Source of the DNA: Edolisoma coerulescens
Lineage: Eukaryota; Chordata; Aves; Passeriformes; Campephagidae
Direction: 5' to 3'
Length of the DNA: 64,000 nt
Assembly (NCBI GenBank): GCA_013397115.1
Contig: VWZW01001651.1
Coordinates: 906,125 to 970,124, forward strand
Shown: positions 59,920-64,000 of the stretch, piece after piece
Layout of the letters: every line of letters begins with the position of its first letter
Position numbering within the stretch: position 1 is the stretch's first letter
Notes under the pieces: generated by a model
The model's database searches: none
Told to the model about the DNA's origin: nothing
What the model saw: only the letters and a program-made list of their open reading frames with translations
Translations under genes and position numbers: made by a program

Positions 59920-60236
59920 GAAATGACATAAGCCTATGAATCATCTGCAAAGAGATGATACTTAAATTGTCTTTCCACACAAGATTATGCAAAGATGAAG
60001 AGCAGAATAAGGGGGGAAAAAAGGGGGCGGTTGAGAGACAACATATTGCAGAACTCCCACACAAAGCGGGGTAATGAATGACAGAGATCCTCCAAAGGAT
60101 GCACTGAAGAAGTGATCAAAGTACCCGAAGGCAGCAGAAAGATGACATTTGCCAAGAAGTCACAGGGCAAAAAGAACAGGGACGCGGTCAACTCTTTTCA
60201 CAGCTGACTGGCAGATTGAGAGAATCAAAGCTTAAG
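59920..60236 (-). mobile_element. L2-like LINE reverse-transcriptase remnant
   Basis: The plus strand is the antisense of an L2-type RT segment. GAATCATCTGCAAAGAGATG (59938-59957) is the antisense of the FADD catalytic motif C, followed by ATACTTAAATTG. An AGAGCAGAATAAGGGGGG-like segment (59999-60016) and GCAGAACTCCCACA (60049-60062) lie at the place of the GVPQGS segment. TCCTCCAAAGGATGCACTGA then AGAAGTGATCAAAG (60090-60123) matches the Ser-rich spacer, and GACGCGGTCAACTCTTTTCA (60181-60200) lies at the DTVDH motif A position. It is non-functional, with no preserved frame. It may join the L3-like tail to its left (same strand, expected order) or be a separate insertion. Confidence 0.62.
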
Positions 60237-63200
60237 ATTTAAAGTGCAATTCACAATGATTAAAGTGATTTTTAGAAGTCCATATCTTGCTTGGAGAGAC
60301 AGTCTCAAAAGTAATCCAGTGGAATCACCCCATTTAGTCAGACATGCCTCTGCTCTGCCGTTCAGCATGCCCTTAGCACTACTGCCCACCACTGCAGTGC
60401 ACTCTGCACTGTGCTTGTTTCTGCTTCAATAGCATAGGGCCATAGTATGATGCTAAGAAGCTGCTTTACTCATGGGATTGCAATACCCAGGGCTTTTTCT
60501 ATAGCCGCTGAGTTTGCCTTATACAGCCCTCTGAGAAGAAGATAATACTGACCTGAGCTAGTATGAATTCCAACTTTTCGAGGCTCCACCAGGAGCCAGG
60601 ACACAAGCGGAAGGGCGGCCCCATGGCTATGGATCTGCATCACCTTTTGTTTCCCATTCGCAGATCAGTTAACGAGGTTTACCATCTTCTGCCAAGCTTT
60701 CTCTTTCCAGAGAGGGAAATTACTAAAAAATTAAACAAGTGCACTTTCCCACCCTGAATTCTCTCCAAAGAATTGGTCCATGAAGTGGGACAGTCTAGAA
60801 CAAAATTACTACTTTAAAAAATATTTTGATCCTCCTATTCCTCTCTATTTTGCATTCACATCTCCCATGAAAGTTGTTTTGTAGATGGGCTATGTGATTG
60901 CACAACAGCCAAAATGAGTAAGAAACTCTATAAACTGACTTGTTTTCCAACAATTACATCTGCACATGCACATACTCACAGATATTTCTGTATACCAATC
61001 ACTTCTGAAAACACAAATGGAAATAACAGTAATCTTCCAAGCCCTCTCTTTTTCATTGCACACAGCTAAGAAAAAGGACAAAAAAAACAAAACCCACCAC
61101 CATTCGTACTGATATACTTTAGTTATTAACATTTTCTGTCCCTTAGAAAAAAGATAAATTAATTATAATTAGCTCCCATTTGGACAATTTTGTGTATAGC
61201 ATTCATATCAGTGATGTGTTGAAAAAAGAGCCAAAATCAACACACACATTTTCTTAAGTGAAGACTTGAATCAAACAAAGTCAGGCACTTGGTTCCTCTT
61301 TCATTCCATATGATACACAGCTGCGTCAATCCCATCAGGAAACAGGCAACAGGAAATTCTTAACATTCTGAAGAGAAATCTAAAGATGTGTCTCATCACC
61401 CTTCCTCCTGAAAGTGTTTTTCGATTGTCTAAAAGATGTTTATACTAGTTCTAAAATTATTAATTACTTTGCTTAGCTTTTAAGCAGCTATAGGCCTCAT
61501 TAAGTAGCTAACAAGGAGACAATTTTTTTTTCTGTGTGTAAGTTGCCTTCACTTTTTCATTTCCTTCATCCCGAAACATAAATTGTTAAGGAAAGCTTGA
61601 CACCTATGGACAAAATCAAAGCCAAGTACTCTAGCTGCTAGAAAATGTTCCTTCATAATGTGCTGCTCCTGTGTTATTTGTGTTTCTAACTATAGCTCTT
61701 GCATTTATAATTCCATTATACTTTTATAAATCACCATTTTGAAAAATGCTTTTGAACCATTAATATATTTTCCTGGTTAAAATTCTTTGAGATGTTCTTA
61801 ACAAGAGTCTTAGATAATGAATTTGGGCAAACTCTGGAACAGTCTTTACAGTATTATCATTCTCATTAATTTTCAGAACTACCCACTGTGTTGAGATGAT
61901 TGTCATGGGCCTAAGACTTCAATTTGGCTAAATATTTTTGCATATATTTCAACATATAAGTAACTAACAGATGTTTAAAATGTTAAGTTCACATCTAGAA
62001 ATAGGTAAATATTTACTGTAGTATCGTAATTTGGTTTTGCACTAATTTTTATTTTTCTGCTTCTATATTTAAACACTCTTTTAGAGTCCTGCTTGGCTGT
62101 AGGCAAAATGCTTTAAAACATCACATGAAAACAAAACGTACTTGATTTAGTAAATACAGCTGTGTTTTTAAAGAAAGAAAAAAAATAAACACTTAAAGGT
62201 ACCACAAATTAAAAACAGAGAAAAGAAAAGAAAACATTTAATGCAAGAAATGTTACTTTTACCTAAGGTCCAGGCTTAATGTAAAACCTTTTAAATTGTT
62301 TGCATAATAAAAGCTGTAAAATTCATGTTTTATTTTGGCTTTAGAAACCTTATACATTCTACTGTCTTACACCATTCCAAGAAGGCTATATTAGATGAAA
62401 ATAAAATTACTTTCAAAGTGTTAATACACAGCATACACAGTATTTTACTTTAGTCCAGATTATTCTTTTTCTTTGCCTTTTTTTTTTTTTTGTTATGTTA
62501 TCTTTGAAGACTGCTTCTGTTTCCATTGTTTCATCCTTAACCATTCACATATCAGAGCAATAAGTATTTCATTACTGGTTTATCTGTCCAGAGGCTTGAG
62601 AAGCAGTAACAATTAACCCTCCCTTCACAGTGATTGATACAGGCTTTGCTTTCAATTTGTTCCACTACACAGATCATGAAATTCTGAATGCGATCATCCT
62701 TATTGACCTACACTTTCAAACACACGGCTACAATGAGATGAAAGTAATTATTAAAAGGAACACAGAACTACTCAATGCTGAAACAAAGTCTTGAAAAATC
62801 TTTTAGATGACCTTCTCATAAAATTAGCATCTTCTGATCTGAAATAAAATTATGGATTTTCTTCATAATCTGGAAATATTCAATGTAAATCTGATCAAGG
62901 TATGATATCATTATATCACAAAAGCCCAGTTCTAATGTCACATCAGTTCATAGCTGACCCAATAAACAGTAACTTCAACCAGAGTGATCATAGTAGGATC
63001 ATGCCCTCTATATTTTAAAAGTTCCTCTGTCAGCTTTATTTTACACCAGCTCTGTTTGAAATGTTGTGTTGAAAATGACAAGACAGTAATTACTATTCTA
63101 TTGTAGTCTGTTTCAAAAAAGAAACAGTGTTTCTTTTTAAGATTCTGGACTTCTTGAGGCACCTAATGTAAATAAGTACAGAGGAAATTCAGACTGCTAA

Positions 63201-64000
63201 GGAAAAATGAGAAACTCAAGTCAGATTTTCATCATCAGCTGAGATGAACCAAGACCTATACACACCACTGCTGGAGACTTACTGCAGTGGAAAACAAATA
63301 TTTTTCATAAACCCTTGAAAAATAACCCCACAAAATATTAATTTCTTTTAACTGATACATTTTTAAAAATTAAATAGGGTTGGTACGTGAGCAGTAATGG
63401 TAGAACTATTTAAAAAATGGGATGCAGTCAAAGAAAATCAGGATAGAAAACTGTGCAGAAGGATGTTCTTACAGGCCTGAGGCTCTAATCACAAAACAAA
63501 GTAATGGAGATGAACCAATACTGCATGGATTAGCAATGAATTATTTTGAACTATAATCATGTGCCAGCACAAAGGGGAGGTAAAAACTAACCATTACTCA
63601 CAAGCTGATCTGCAGATAAGAAATAAAAAAAGTGAAAAAGGGAAAAATTTATATGCTAAAGTGAGTCAGGAGAATAATGAAAATCTAAAATGTTGTTACA
63701 CTTCAAGTAACATTATATTTAATGTCTTTCATGTACTGTATAATGTTGAGTATTTACACAATAGAGTCTGTAAGACACCAGGGCTAAAGCAGGGTTAAAT
63801 TGGATAACTCTTCTGTAAATTAGTACTGCATAATAATATGTGCTGAAAAATATCCTAATAGATGAGTTAGTTTGAAAATAGCAGACATGGACACTAATTT
63901 CTCCCACTGTAAAACTGCAGGAAATATATATATATATAAATATATATATACATGCGTAGGTAGAGACTGGTACAGGTATATGAAAATGTGTAAATGCATG
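60237..64000. other. Unannotated AT-rich region
   Basis: No gene or clear transposon. It holds an A/C tract at 61080-61102, a TAATTA-rich cluster at 61155-61171, a poly-T run near 62478-62492 and a TA microsatellite at 63924-63951. Short open frames (60563-60757, 60890-61132, 62938-63162, 63559-63798) have no recognised domains. Confidence 0.4.
63924..63951. repeat. (TA)n microsatellite
   Basis: AT/TA units with a single AAA interruption. Confidence 0.92.

Noticed and set aside
1..64000. CRISPR array, phage, operon, endogenous retrovirus or tRNA gene
   Set aside because: No regularly spaced direct repeats, no packed reading frames, no LTR pair or gag/pol/env landmarks, and no cloverleaf-capable sequence with intact A and B boxes were seen.

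Overview
The window reads as amniote, most probably avian, nuclear DNA. It is AT-rich, has no bacterial-style packed genes, and no open reading frame exceeds about 120 codons. The main landmarks are decayed, 5'-truncated CR1 LINEs. Several still carry the bird-type CR1 3' end, with the diagnostic (A/G)ATGATCT and ATTCTATGA-like tail words. Older amniote repeats lie beneath them: L3/L2-like LINE fragments and MIR/CORE-type SINE pieces. I found no intact protein-coding gene, tRNA, rRNA, CRISPR array or viral genome. The window is best explained as intergenic DNA or the interior of one or more very large introns.

Layout. 1-1.09 kb is unrecognised. 1.09-3.07 kb is a CR1 with endonuclease remnants, a reverse-transcriptase domain and a 3' end, carrying internal deletions and stops. 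3.6-4.6 kb holds a MIR-like piece and an old minus-strand L3/CR1 fragment. 4.6-20.2 kb is mostly unannotated AT-rich sequence, with one exon-like 84-base stretch (7.1 kb), a short tandem duplication (10.06 kb) and a locally GC-richer patch (10.8-11.2 kb). 20.2-20.8 kb is a CR1 3' half. 20.8-29.4 kb is unannotated apart from small hairpins, a decayed CR1/L3-type tail at 26.2 kb and an L3 reverse-transcriptase scrap at 28.1 kb. 29.4-29.9 kb has two CR1 pieces in opposite orientation. 30-37 kb is unannotated. 37.1-37.8 kb has two MIR-like SINE pieces. 41.4-42.8 kb has two minus-strand CR1s. 44-56 kb is unannotated apart from SINE scraps and simple repeats. 56.0-56.65 kb is another CR1. 57.7-60.2 kb is a cluster of ancient SINE/L3/L2 remnants. 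60.2-64 kb is unannotated.

No set of genes acts together here. The content is retrotransposon relics in a non-coding background. Family calls rest on remembered consensus features, not on a database search, so subfamily names are withheld. The points most worth checking are the exon-like block at 7084-7167, the exact inverted repeats near 22.06, 28.71 and 44.96 kb, the strand-biased A/C-rich tracts, and the compound ancient LINE at 58-60.2 kb. I saw nothing that looks like a novel multi-gene system.
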